NCBI RefSeq assembly: GCF_020687385.1
Contig: NZ_JAJEQM010000015.1
Location: 1-64,000, forward strand
Source: Hominilimicola fabiformis
Lineage (GTDB): Bacteria; Bacillota; Clostridia; UBA1381
Direction: 5' to 3'
Length of the DNA: 64,000 nt
The notes under the pieces are model-generated. The model saw nothing but the letters and a program-made list of their open reading frames with translations. It ran no database searches and was not told the origin of the DNA. A program made the translations under genes and the position numbers. Positions 1 to 7,268 of this stretch are shown here, piece after piece (within the stretch, counting starts at the first letter, position 1; every line of letters begins with the position of its first letter).

Positions 1-169
1 CCGTGTTCTTTAGCCCTCTCAACTGACGACTTGATTATTATACACTCTATTACCCCTTTTGTCAACACTTTTTTTCAACTTTTTTCATCTTTTTTTATTT
101 TTCTTTTTGCTACACTATATATTGTGGATTACTTTCTGTCATATATACTATTCATGCTATAAAAGCAAA

Positions 170-197
170 AAATATGCCGACTTCCGTCGGCATATTT
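170..197 (-). terminator. Intrinsic terminator of the SseB-like gene
   Basis: A perfect 12-bp inverted repeat (arms 170-181 and 186-197, four-base loop) lies four bases past the stop codon of the leftward gene. On the minus strand the stem is followed by a T-rich run (TTTTTTGCTTTT). The sequence further left (1-169) is AT-rich and holds no gene that I can support. Confidence 0.85.
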
Positions 198-201
198 CAT
201 A

Positions 202-810
202 TTAATCTTGTTTTTCTTCTTTTTTCTTTTCTTTGAAAACCATCTTAAGCAAATCAATACCGATTATCATATTTTCGGTAAACGGATTAATTACAACCGC
301 CTCAACAGGATTCTTTTCATCATACACTACTGTAACGCATTGCTCGAAGTTAAGTTTCAATAATACACCCGACGGTGACTTTTGAACCATAGATTCTTCA
401 TCAGTAAATATAGGTAGAAATACCTTCTTATCCGTACTTGTCAAAAATGCCGGGTTAAATACAGTTCCCTCTTTCAATCTTACATTACCGTTTTCAAGTT
501 TTTCAAACGGATCTTCCACATTACATACTGACGGAAGCAAAAACTTTCTGCCTGACAGCATTTTTAATACAGCAATCAAATTCTGTTGATTTCTTTCTTG
601 TTTAAATGCTTTCACCTTTGATTTAAAAACTTCATTTTCAAAAGCTATGTCGTCTTTAGGTTCTTGTTGCGGTTGCTCTTCCGCTTTTTCTTCTTTGTTG
701 CCGCTCATGATTTCATCATAAGCCTTGGATATTTCGTCCTTTAGTTCATTATCCTCTTGAGTTGAAACTTTTTTCGTTTCTTCTTTTTTGTTCTTTTTAA
801 ATATTGCCAT
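202..810 (-). CDS. SseB-family protein
   Basis: A 202-residue soluble protein. Residues 1-55 are charged and low in complexity (Lys/Glu rich), and residues 56-195 match the SseB N-terminal-type fold in its arrangement: an initial helix, 'GRKFLLPS', 'KKVFLPIFTDEES' and the 'VINPFTENMIIGIDLL' end. SseB-like domains are widespread in Firmicutes and have no agreed biochemical function. The start ATG has GAGG eight bases upstream. It is monocistronic, with a consensus promoter at 844-872 and a strong terminator at 170-197. The family assignment rests on pattern memory and not on a search. Confidence 0.7.
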   Translation of the reverse strand: MAIFKKNKKEETKKVSTQEDNELKDEISKAYDEIMSGNKEEKAEEQPQQEPKDDIAFENEVFKSKVKAFKQERNQQNLIAVLKMLSGRKFLLPSVCNVEDPFEKLENGNVRLKEGTVFNPAFLTSTDKKVFLPIFTDEESMVQKSPSGVLLKLNFEQCVTVVYDEKNPVEAVVINPFTENMIIGIDLLKMVFKEKKKEEKQD

Positions 811-843
811 TTTTCAATCCTCACTATTTATCATATTACTTCT

Positions 844-872
844 ATTATACATATTAACAAATAGTTTGTCAA
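844..872 (-). promoter_or_regulatory. Consensus sigma-A promoter of the SseB-like gene
   Basis: Read on the minus strand: TTGACA (867-872), 17-base spacer, TATAAT (844-849). Both boxes are full consensus. The leader to the ATG at 810 is about 27 bases. Confidence 0.85.
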
Positions 873-885
873 TGACAAAAAAGTT

Positions 886-1068
886 TTACGCCTCCGGCAT
901 TACTATTGCGGCAATAATATAGGCAAGCACACCTGTACCGAATGCAAGACACGATAACAATACCACACCCAATCTTACCAAAGTGGAATCAATATTGAAA
1001 TATTCGGCAATACCGCCGCACACGCCACATATTTTTCTGTCAGTTGAACTTCTAAACAGTTTCTTCAT
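886..1068 (-). CDS. PspC-domain membrane protein
   Basis: A 60-residue protein made of a single PspC domain. It opens '[19 protein letters not shown]', carries the typical '[16 protein letters not shown]' signature, and then has one hydrophobic segment of about 22 residues. Stand-alone PspC proteins of this size are common in Gram-positive envelope-stress clusters. The start was set at the ATG at 1068 because GGAGGGTG lies directly upstream; the in-frame GTG at 1077 is part of that ribosome site. It overlaps the preceding gene by 17 bases, so translation is probably coupled. It is the last gene of the padR operon. Confidence 0.85.
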   Translation of the reverse strand: MKKLFRSSTDRKICGVCGGIAEYFNIDSTLVRLGVVLLSCLAFGTGVLAYIIAAIVMPEA

Positions 1069-1300
1069 TATAATCACCCTCCATATTATCTATTCCGAAT
1101 TCTTTAAAGAAATCATTTATATCATTATAATCATCATACATATTATTCGGCTCTATTCTTGTTTCGACGTTAATTCCAATTCCGCGAAGTGCTTTTTCAA
1201 CATCAGCGCCCATCACAACACCGCTTGCACACAAAGCAATTCCGAGTGCAACCGACACAGCACAGATAATAAGTACAACTTTTGTTATAGTCTTTCTCAT
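1052..1300 (-). CDS. Small single-pass membrane protein of the padR operon
   Basis: An 82-residue protein with one N-terminal transmembrane or signal-anchor segment (about residues 6-28) followed by a short acidic tail rich in Asp, Asn and Tyr. I do not recognise a family. The start ATG at 1300 is chosen because AAGGAGG lies five bases upstream; a longer reading frame from a GTG at 1321 would place that ribosome site inside the gene. It lies between the DUF1700 protein and PspC, so it probably belongs to the same envelope-sensing module. Confidence 0.65.
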   Translation of the reverse strand: MRKTITKVVLIICAVSVALGIALCASGVVMGADVEKALRGIGINVETRIEPNNMYDDYNDINDFFKEFGIDNMEGDYNEETV

Positions 1301-1317
1301 TTTGTCCTCCTTATCCA

Positions 1318-1899
1318 TCACGCTTTTTTATTAAAAAGTCTTGAGCCTAAAGCAACGATTTTTCTGATTATCCACGGAAACAGTTTTATGCATACAACCA
1401 CAGTCGCCCAAGCTATAAACAATCCCAAGCCGAAGAATATACATCCAACACCTATTTGCATAACCATATTTGCAAATCCCGCGTGAGCAAAAAAGCTTTT
1501 AAGTATCATTCCCGCACCGCCGAGCCACATTGAAACACCGCTGAAAAATGCAAACGGAAAAATACACAATATACCGAATATTATCGCTACCGCAAAAAAT
1601 CCGACTGCTATTGCCAACGGTATAAGTATCGGCGACAATAATATAAGAATAATTATCAATGCCCATATTCCGACACCGTTTTTCTTTGGCGGTTTAATGT
1701 TTGCGTTGCTGTTTGCTACGTGCGTTCTGTAATAATTTTGTGCCGCATATTTAGGACTTCCGAATCTTTCAATCACTTTTTCGTCCGCCTCACTGCCGTT
1801 GAAATATGATTCAAAATATTTTTCGGCTTTTATTACTTCTTCATACGGCATAAATCCAAGTTCTTTTTTGATTTCGTCTAAAAATTCTTCCTTAGTCAT
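1318..1899 (-). CDS. DUF1700 (HAAS-type) membrane protein
   Basis: A 193-residue protein. Residues 1-60 form the DUF1700/HAAS helical module ('MTKEEFLDEIKKELGFMPYEEV' region, then 'ERFGSPKYAAQNY'), and residues 75-185 contain about four hydrophobic segments. In Firmicutes such proteins sit beside PadR regulators and are thought to signal envelope state; the mechanism is not established. Its ATG overlaps the stop of the preceding gene as TAATG, with GAGG just upstream, which indicates translational coupling. Confidence 0.8.
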   Translation of the reverse strand: MTKEEFLDEIKKELGFMPYEEVIKAEKYFESYFNGSEADEKVIERFGSPKYAAQNYYRTHVANSNANIKPPKKNGVGIWALIIILILLSPILIPLAIAVGFFAVAIIFGILCIFPFAFFSGVSMWLGGAGMILKSFFAHAGFANMVMQIGVGCIFFGLGLFIAWATVVVCIKLFPWIIRKIVALGSRLFNKKA

Positions 1900-2942
1900 T
1901 AAGCCTCATCCCTTTCATTAAATCCAATTTTGACGTTACCCATTCCGCATTTTACATTAATATTATGCAACGCGCCGATATTGTTATCCAACTTACTTCC
2001 TGCACCATGAATTTTCGTGCCGCCAATATCAACGCATCCCATACCTGCCGTTGCCGACATATTAAAGTTGTCTGCACTGTTTGTAAGTGTTAGTGTTACA
2101 TTACCCATTCCGCAGTCAACATTCACGTCACCGTTCATACTGCAACTGCCGACTATGTCACCCATTCCGCACTTCATATTCAAATGCTGAGAATACATAT
2201 TTTTAATTTCACATTTTCCCATACCGACTTCAACTTTTGTATTATCGGCTGACAATCCCGACACAAGAATATTTCCGGCGGTTAATTTCATAACAGCTTT
2301 CTTTGCGTGAAATCCCTTTGGTATTATTATAGAAACAACCCCGTTTCCATTATTTCCGATAGTCTTTGAACCCTCAACTGTCCAAGTATTGTTTGCAATA
2401 TAACTTTTAACCTTTACTTCACCGGCTGACATTGTATCAACAGCAAAGCTGTCTCCTGTTCTGAATTCAAAATTTCCTGCTTTCAAGTCAAGATATATGT
2501 TTTCAATATCGGAGCAAGTTTGAACTGTTGCATTTGAAACAGCAATTCGTTGATTTGTCTTGTTGCCGAGAAATTTTATAAGCAATACTATTACCACAAC
2601 AAGAATTACAATTCCGGTTATCCCCGGAAGAGCGTTTCTTATCATATTTAATACAGGTACGCCAAACCCAACCGCCAATATACATACAAGCACTGTTTTC
2701 CAAGAAATTTGGTTATTGTGTTTTGTACTTTCATCATTAACGTTTTTTCTGTCGTAATACTCATTTTTAAACTCTTCCGCCACTTTATGCGGAGTACCCA
2801 TTTCCGCAATCACTTTCTCTTCGTCATCTCCGGCGTCATTGATATATTCATCATAATAACGAATAGCGTCATCAAGCTCATCCTTCGGAAGAAAACCAAG
2901 CTCACGCCTTAACGCCGCAAGAAATTCCGTTTTATTCATCAT
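1899..2942 (-). CDS. DUF1700-DUF4097 fusion protein
   Basis: A 347-residue protein. Residues 1-65 repeat the DUF1700 helical module of its neighbour ('MNKTEFLAALRRELGFLP', then 'EMGTPHKVAEEF'). Residues 82-125 contain two hydrophobic segments. Residues 140-345 form a DUF4097-like beta-solenoid with repeated 'K.GMGN/D' turns (for example 'CGMGDIVG', 'CGMGNVTL', 'CGMGNVKI'). The solenoid is expected outside the membrane. The gene overlaps padR by 11 bases. The fusion makes this a candidate sensor that joins a surface beta-helix to an intracellular helical module. Confidence 0.8.
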   Translation of the reverse strand: MMNKTEFLAALRRELGFLPKDELDDAIRYYDEYINDAGDDEEKVIAEMGTPHKVAEEFKNEYYDRKNVNDESTKHNNQISWKTVLVCILAVGFGVPVLNMIRNALPGITGIVILVVVIVLLIKFLGNKTNQRIAVSNATVQTCSDIENIYLDLKAGNFEFRTGDSFAVDTMSAGEVKVKSYIANNTWTVEGSKTIGNNGNGVVSIIIPKGFHAKKAVMKLTAGNILVSGLSADNTKVEVGMGKCEIKNMYSQHLNMKCGMGDIVGSCSMNGDVNVDCGMGNVTLTLTNSADNFNMSATAGMGCVDIGGTKIHGAGSKLDNNIGALHNINVKCGMGNVKIGFNERDEA

Positions 2943-3252
2943 CTATCACTCCCTCAAATATATTTGTTATAGTCGCTTTGTAGTTCTGCCATTCGTCACG
3001 GTACATATCAAGCTGTTTCCGACCTCTGTCTGTTATCTTGTAATAACGCCTGTTTCGTCCGGAATACTCTTTGTCATAAATTTCGAGACAATCGTCCTTT
3101 TGCAATCTGCGGAGAACAGGATATAAAGTAGATTCCGATACATCAAGTTCGTTTTTTAAAACTCTTGTTATTTCATATCCGTAAGTGTCCTCTTTTTTCA
3201 CTATCGCAAGTACGAGTGCGTCAAGCAGTGCCGCATTAATATTAAATATCAT
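2932..3252 (-). CDS. PadR-family transcriptional regulator
   Basis: A 106-residue winged-helix protein of the short PadR subfamily. It contains 'ALVLAIVKKEDTYGYEI', the recognition-helix region 'VSESTLYPVLRRLQKDDCLE' and the wing 'GRNRRYYKITDRGRKQL', all typical. It is the first gene of a five-gene leftward operon. PadR regulators usually repress their own operon, and a perfect 12-bp-arm inverted repeat covers the promoter spacer and -10 box here (3298-3326), consistent with autorepression. The start ATG has GGCGGTG seven bases upstream. Confidence 0.9.
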   Translation of the reverse strand: MIFNINAALLDALVLAIVKKEDTYGYEITRVLKNELDVSESTLYPVLRRLQKDDCLEIYDKEYSGRNRRYYKITDRGRKQLDMYRDEWQNYKATITNIFEGVIDDE

Positions 3253-3297
3253 ATATTCACCGCCTTTTATTGTTTTATTTATAATATGTTTTAATTT

Positions 3298-3326
3298 AAT
3301 AATATTATATATCGTATAATATTATT
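3298..3326. promoter_or_regulatory. Candidate PadR operator
   Basis: A perfect inverted repeat with 12-bp arms (3298-3309 and 3315-3326) and a 5-base centre. It spans the spacer and the whole -10 box of the padR promoter. The sequence is AT-only in the arms, so chance symmetry is more likely than usual, but the exact fit to the promoter supports a regulatory role. Confidence 0.6.
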
Positions 3327-3332
3327 TGTCAA
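3304..3332 (-). promoter_or_regulatory. Consensus promoter of the padR operon
   Basis: Read leftward: TTGACA (3327-3332), 17-base spacer, TATAAT (3304-3309). Both boxes are full consensus, which suits a promoter that must be held down by a repressor. Confidence 0.85.
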
Positions 3333-3358
3333 TAGTATATTATTTTTTTATTTATATA

Positions 3359-3387
3359 TTGCAAACTTATTGAAAATTAGATATAAT
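3359..3387 (+). promoter_or_regulatory. Promoter of the RpiB/LacAB-family isomerase gene
   Basis: TTGCAA (3359-3364), 17-base spacer, TATAAT (3382-3387). The leader to the ATG at 3424 is about 30 bases and includes AGAAGG. Confidence 0.8.
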
Positions 3388-3423
3388 AGAAGTGTAAAAT
3401 AAAAGAAAGAAGGTAAATTTCAA

Positions 3424-4062
3424 ATGAAAATTGCTTTAATTAACGAAAACAGCCAAGCTGCAAAGAATGGCGTTATTGTTGAAACACTAAAGAAAGTTGT
3501 TGAACCTCTTGGACACGAAGTATTTAACTACGGTATGTACTCAGCTGACGATGCAGAACAACTTACATATGTACAAATCGGTATTCTTGCCGCAATACTT
3601 CTAAACTCAGGTGCGGCTGACCTTGTTATCACAGGTTGTGGTACAGGCGAAGGTGCTTGCCTTGCTTGTAACGCATTCCCAGGTGTACTTTGCGGTCACG
3701 TTGTAGATCCGACAGACGCTTATCAGTTTACACAGGTTAATAACGGTAACTGTATCGCAATGCCTTTCGCAAAAGGCTGGGGTTGGGGTGCTGAGCTTAA
3801 CCTACAATATGTGTTTGAAAAACTGTTCGTTGAAGAATGGGGCGGCGGTTATCCTAAAGAAAGAGCAGTTCCTGAACAGAGAAATGCTAAAATTCTTAAC
3901 GAAGTTAAAAAGGTTACTCACAGAGATCTTCTTGATATTCTTCCTAACCTTGATCAAGAACTTGTTAAGGGTGCTGTTGCAGGTAAGCAATTCAAAGACT
4001 TGTTCTTCGCTAACTGCAAGTGCGATAAGATTGCCGAATACGTTAAGACAATCGTTGATTAA
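3424..4062 (+). CDS. RpiB/LacAB-family sugar isomerase, candidate DhuI
   Basis: A 212-residue member of the RpiB/LacA/LacB isomerase superfamily. The conserved 'GCGTGEGACLACNAFPGV' loop (about residues 71-88) and the 'NNGNC' segment (about 110) are visible. At 212 residues it is clearly longer than ribose-5-phosphate isomerase B (about 145), a normal copy of which lies at 54256-54693. Length and sequence resemble the streptococcal DhuI subgroup, which isomerises 4-deoxy-L-threo-5-hexosulose uronate from unsaturated uronides. In a genome with a pectin lyase that role is plausible but inferred. The gene has its own strong promoter and terminator and codon use suggesting high expression. Confidence 0.75.
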   Translation: MKIALINENSQAAKNGVIVETLKKVVEPLGHEVFNYGMYSADDAEQLTYVQIGILAAILLNSGAADLVITGCGTGEGACLACNAFPGVLCGHVVDPTDAYQFTQVNNGNCIAMPFAKGWGWGAELNLQYVFEKLFVEEWGGGYPKERAVPEQRNAKILNEVKKVTHRDLLDILPNLDQELVKGAVAGKQFKDLFFANCKCDKIAEYVKTIVD

Positions 4063-4072
4063 TTTTGCTTTG

Positions 4073-4103
4073 AAACAGGTGTGCAACGCATACCTGTTTT
4101 TTT
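4073..4103 (+). terminator. Intrinsic terminator of the isomerase gene
   Basis: Eight-bp perfect arms (4073-4080 and 4092-4099), with GC/GC pairing inside the loop, are followed by an uninterrupted T run. Confidence 0.8.
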
Positions 4104-4122
4104 GTTTGCGGATTTTTATATT

Positions 4123-4220
4123 GCCACCACTCCGTCACTTCGTGACACCTCTCCTCAAGGAGAGGCTTTCAAAAGGCTCCCATCGAGGGGAGCTGTCAAC
4201 GCAGTTGACTGTGGGGTGGC
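4123..4220. repeat. Fold-back repeat element, about 98 bp
   Basis: No gene is credible in the 380 bases between 4063 and 4442. This part begins with GCCACC and ends with the partly matching GGGGTGGC. Inside it are four short hairpins in a row: GTCACTTCGTGAC, CTCCTCAAGGAG, GCTCCCATCGAGGGGAGC and GTCAACGCAGTTGAC. The small open frames that cross it are therefore not supported as genes. The arrangement looks like a degenerate non-coding repeat of the type scattered in clostridial genomes; copy number cannot be judged here. Confidence 0.6.
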
Positions 4221-4250
4221 TCCACTATTTTTTCGGTTATCTCGCTCAAC

Positions 4251-4269
4251 GGGCGACCAATGGTCGCCC
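4251..4269. repeat. Palindromic repeat GGGCGACCA-type
   Basis: Nine-bp perfect arms (4251-4259, 4261-4269) with a one-base centre, followed by CTACA. Related sequences occur at 4322-4344 and 15506-15525, so this is a small dispersed repeat family. Confidence 0.6.
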
Positions 4270-4321
4270 CTACATATTTTCTTCATACTGTCTAAAATAA
4301 TACACATATAGCTTCGTAAGC

Positions 4322-4344
4322 AAGGGCGGTCATTGGCCGCCCTT
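4322..4344. repeat. Palindromic repeat, diverged GGGCGACCA-type
   Basis: Eight-bp perfect arms AAGGGCGG (4322-4329) and CCGCCCTT (4337-4344). The central bases keep the CATTGG core of the family member at 4251, with compensating changes in the stem. Confidence 0.5.
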
Positions 4345-4417
4345 AAACTCACTTCGTACGGAACATCAAGGTGCTGTCCCCTGCTTTCAACTTTACCACA
4401 CCAAAATACATACAAAA

Positions 4418-4439
4418 AAGCGGTCGTTTCCGACCGCTT
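4418..4439 (-). terminator. Intrinsic terminator of the symporter gene
   Basis: A nine-bp perfect stem (4418-4426 and 4431-4439, four-base loop) four bases beyond the leftward stop codon. On the minus strand it is followed by TTTTTTG. Confidence 0.85.
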
Positions 4440-4442
4440 AAA

Positions 4443-5891
4443 TCACTTTGACAACCTATCAAATTCTTTAAAATAATCTCTCGTTTCTTTCGCGACAACA
4501 CCGCTAAGTGCGATAAGTGCGATTACATTTGGTATCGCCATAAGTCCGTTGAAAATATCTGCAATAGTCCAAACAGCCGCAACAGTAAGGTACGGACCGA
4601 TGAACACTGCAAGTACATATATCCATCTATAAACCTTAACAACAGTTTTATTTCTGTTTGATAGGTATTCAAGACAACGTTCGCTGTAATAGTCCCAACC
4701 AAGAATTGTTGTAAATGCAAAGAATGCAAGACAAATCATAAGAACAAATGATGACACAACCGATGGGAACGGAAGACCGCTTTGGAATGCGACTGTCGTT
4801 ATCGCAACACCCTTTAAGTCAGGATTTGCCCAAGAACCTGCAATTACGATTGCAAGACCTGTCATTGTACAAATAACGATAGTATCAATAAATGTACCTG
4901 TCATTGAAACAAGACCTTGACGAACTGTATCCTTAGTTTTTGCCGCAGCTGCCGCAATCGGAGCAGAACCAAGACCTGCCTCGTTCGAGAATATACCTCT
5001 TGCAACACCGTTTTGCATTGCAGCCATCATTGCACCAAGTACACCTCCGGCAACCGCTCTGATTCCCTGTATGCCGTCACCGTATCCAAACGCACCTTGA
5101 ACAATTTGCACAATCGCATCAGGAATTTTTGTAACATTGCAAAGTAACAACAACACAGCAAATACAACATAAAGCACTGCCATAAACGGTACAACAACTT
5201 GTGATACATTAGCAATTCTCTTGATACCGCCAATAATAACAAGTGCCGTGCATACCGTTACAATAAGACCGGCAATTACAACTACCCAAGAAATATCTCT
5301 GCCGAACAAATGAATTGCCCAGCTTGTATTCGGGTCAAAGAAATTAGTAACCGCACTTGCGATACCGTTTACCTGTGTAAAAGTACCTATACCCATAAGA
5401 CCTACACAAACACCGAAAAACGCAAAAATCTTTGCAAGCCACTTCCACTTTTTACCCATACCGTTTTCTATGTAATAGAAAGGTCCGCCGAGAACGTGAC
5501 CTTCTTCATCTATAGTACGATACTTAATAGCCAAGAAACCCTCGGTATACTTTGTAGCCATTCCGAAAAATGCCGCTACAATCATCCAGAACAACGCACC
5601 CGGGCCGCCTGCCGCAAGAGCAGTTGCAACACCGACAATATTACCTGTTCCGATAGTCGCCGAAAGTGCCGTACACAAAGCACCGAAACTCGTAACTTCG
5701 CCCTCTCCGCCTTCTTCGTTTTTAACCATAAACTTCAAAGCCTTACCAAGGTGTCTTACCTGCAATCCTCTTACTCTGATTGTAAGATAAATACCTGTAA
5801 GAATTATCAATACAATAAGCGGAACTCCCCATACAAATCCGTCGATTTTATTTAAAATCTCGCCGAACGTCTTAAAACCTTCACCTGTCAT
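4443..5891 (-). CDS. Sodium:alanine symporter family (AGCS) transporter
   Basis: A 482-residue polytopic protein with about 11 hydrophobic segments. It has the family hallmarks 'GALCTALSATIGTGNIVGVATA' region near the N-terminus, 'GGPGALFWM', and 'NEAGLGSAPIAAAAAKT' in the middle. AGCS proteins import alanine or glycine with Na+. The start is the ATG at 5891: the upstream in-frame ATG at 5960 would fall in the -35 box of the promoter at 5932-5960. The ribosome site GGAAGG is about 14 bases away and rather weak. The gene is monocistronic, and the short leader leaves no room for a glycine riboswitch. Confidence 0.9.
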   Translation of the reverse strand: MTGEGFKTFGEILNKIDGFVWGVPLIVLIILTGIYLTIRVRGLQVRHLGKALKFMVKNEEGGEGEVTSFGALCTALSATIGTGNIVGVATALAAGGPGALFWMIVAAFFGMATKYTEGFLAIKYRTIDEEGHVLGGPFYYIENGMGKKWKWLAKIFAFFGVCVGLMGIGTFTQVNGIASAVTNFFDPNTSWAIHLFGRDISWVVVIAGLIVTVCTALVIIGGIKRIANVSQVVVPFMAVLYVVFAVLLLLCNVTKIPDAIVQIVQGAFGYGDGIQGIRAVAGGVLGAMMAAMQNGVARGIFSNEAGLGSAPIAAAAAKTKDTVRQGLVSMTGTFIDTIVICTMTGLAIVIAGSWANPDLKGVAITTVAFQSGLPFPSVVSSFVLMICLAFFAFTTILGWDYYSERCLEYLSNRNKTVVKVYRWIYVLAVFIGPYLTVAAVWTIADIFNGLMAIPNVIALIALSGVVAKETRDYFKEFDRLSK

Positions 5892-5931
5892 TTTCCTTAT
5901 CAATCCTTCCTTTTTACAAAAATACAATAAA

Positions 5932-5960
5932 ATTTTATCACATATCGCAAAGATTGTCAA
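5932..5960 (-). promoter_or_regulatory. Promoter of the symporter gene
   Basis: Read leftward: TTGACA (5955-5960), 17-base spacer, TAAAAT (5932-5937). It excludes the most upstream start codon of the symporter frame. Confidence 0.75.
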
Positions 5961-6025
5961 TTAACGATATTTCCAAAACATTCAAACACATTTTATGCAA
6001 CTTTAACGTAATAAAGTGCAAAACA

Positions 6026-6057
6026 AAAACAGTATCTTTGAGGAAAGATACTGTTTT
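6026..6057 (-). terminator. Intrinsic terminator after the zinc-ribbon gene
   Basis: A 14-bp perfect stem (6026-6039, 6044-6057) with a GAGG loop. It has T runs on both strands, so it could stop transcription in either direction. Confidence 0.85.
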
Positions 6058-6117
6058 TAAATCATTTCTATGAAAAACTGTCCGAAAGACAATTATTCAT
6101 ACGGGTCTTGGACCGTA

Positions 6118-6390
6118 TTAGTTGTTTTGTTTTGCGAAACATTCACTGCAATATACAGGCTTGTCGTTTCTCGGTTCAAAAGGAACTTTGTCAACCTTAC
6201 CGCAAGATGCACAAACTATTTCATACATCTCCTTGTTTTGACGCATACTGTTCTTTCTTGCCTGACGACATTCCTTACAACGCTGAGGTTCATTTTCAAA
6301 ACCCTTTTCAGCGTAAAATTCCTGTTCTCCGGCTGAGAATGTAAATTCCTTACCGCAATCCTTACATACTAATGTCTTGTCTTCGTACAT
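6118..6390 (-). CDS. Double zinc-ribbon protein
   Basis: A 90-residue protein with two CxxC...CxxC zinc ribbons: Cys9/Cys12 with Cys38/Cys41, and Cys60/Cys63 with Cys81/Cys84. Such 'zinc-ribbon domain-containing' proteins are common in Clostridia; their function is unknown, with nucleic-acid or protein binding likely. The start ATG at 6390 has GAGGT eight bases upstream. The longer open frame back to 6645 merely runs antiparallel through sigH sequence and is not used. It follows sigH by 40 bases and probably shares its promoter. Confidence 0.75.
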   Translation of the reverse strand: MYEDKTLVCKDCGKEFTFSAGEQEFYAEKGFENEPQRCKECRQARKNSMRQNKEMYEIVCASCGKVDKVPFEPRNDKPVYCSECFAKQNN

Positions 6391-6430
6391 TGTTTTTACC
6401 TCACTTTGGTTATTTGTTTGTTTTCTGCCT

Positions 6431-7078
6431 TCAATAAATCCCCTCGTTGCCCTCACGCAAAGTGCTTTCAAGTTTTTTCTTAATACGTTGGACGGCATTG
6501 TCAACCGCTTTCGTATCTTTTCCCAACTTTTCCGCAATTTCCTGATAGGAAAGCCCCTCAAGATAATATACAAGCACTTCTGTTTCAAGCTTGCTGAGTA
6601 CTTTATTGATTTTATACTCCATACCATCCATATTCTCTCGATCAATCAATATGGCCTCAGGGTCTTGAAGCTCACTGAACGCTATGATGTCAAGCAAGGT
6701 TGTATCGCTGTCATCGTCATAAGTATTCTTATCAAGTGATACATAAGAATTTAAGGGAAGGTGTTTTTTTCTCGATGCCGCTTTAACGGCAGTTATAATG
6801 TGCCTTGTCACGCATACTCCCGCAAAGACTTTAAAAAACGGAAATCTGTCGCCGTCAAAATCCATAACGGCTTTGTACAGTCCTATAAGTCCCTCCTGAA
6901 TAATATCGTCATCATCGGCACCGGCAAGAAAATAAGGTTTTGATTTTGCATAAACAAGATTTTTATATCTCGACAATATCGCCTCCAAAGCTTCGTTATC
7001 ACCGTTTTGAGCGGCTTTAACAAGTTCTTCGTCCGATAACGTCTTTAGATTTTTTCTTTCCGTTTCCAATACCGTCAC
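6431..7078 (-). CDS. sigH: RNA polymerase sporulation sigma factor SigH
   Basis: A 215-residue sigma-70-family protein with region 2 ('LVYAKSKPYFLAGADDDDIIQEG', about 42-64), the SigH-typical 'FAGVCVTRHIITAVKAA' and 'KKHLPLNSYVSLD' segments, and a region 4 helix-turn-helix ('LSYQEIAEKLGKDTKAVDNA', about 177-196). SigH directs transition-phase and early sporulation genes. The start appears to be GTG at 7078, with GAGGG eight bases upstream. A sigma-A-type promoter lies at 7111-7139. The usual neighbours of sigH (rlmB, secE, nusG) are not present here. Confidence 0.9.
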   Translation of the reverse strand: MTVLETERKNLKTLSDEELVKAAQNGDNEALEAILSRYKNLVYAKSKPYFLAGADDDDIIQEGLIGLYKAVMDFDGDRFPFFKVFAGVCVTRHIITAVKAASRKKHLPLNSYVSLDKNTYDDDSDTTLLDIIAFSELQDPEAILIDRENMDGMEYKINKVLSKLETEVLVYYLEGLSYQEIAEKLGKDTKAVDNAVQRIKKKLESTLREGNEGIY

Positions 7079-7110
7079 CTATTCTTCCCTCTGATATAAG
7101 TACAAACCGT

Positions 7111-7139
7111 AGTATATCATTTTAATTCCAAAAAGTCAA
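7111..7139 (-). promoter_or_regulatory. Promoter of sigH
   Basis: Read leftward: TTGACT (7134-7139), 17-base spacer ending in TGA (an extended -10), TATACT (7111-7116). Confidence 0.7.
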
Positions 7140-7230
7140 GGAATATTTGTAAAACCTGCAAAAATATTTTATTTCTAATTTATAATTATACAACACTTTT
7201 CACAATGCGACATTTTATTTCAAAAGTGAG

Positions 7231-7263
7231 CAAAAAAATGACTGCCGATAAACCGACAGTCAT
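7231..7263 (-). terminator. Intrinsic terminator of ppa
   Basis: A ten-bp stem with one G-T pair (7238-7247 with 7254-7263), followed on the minus strand by TTTTTTTG. It lies six bases past the stop codon. Confidence 0.8.
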
Positions 7264-7268
7264 TTTCG

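Noticed and set aside
4081-4415. Several small frames in the 4.1-4.4 kb patch
   Set aside because: They cross successive hairpins and terminators, lack ribosome sites and resemble no protein.
5892-5960. Glycine riboswitch or longer N-terminus for the symporter
   Set aside because: The promoter at 5932-5960 leaves about 33 bases of leader, too short for a riboswitch, and removes the upstream start.
6391-6645. N-terminal extension of the zinc-ribbon protein
   Set aside because: The extension overlaps sigH in another frame; a good ribosome site supports the ATG at 6390.
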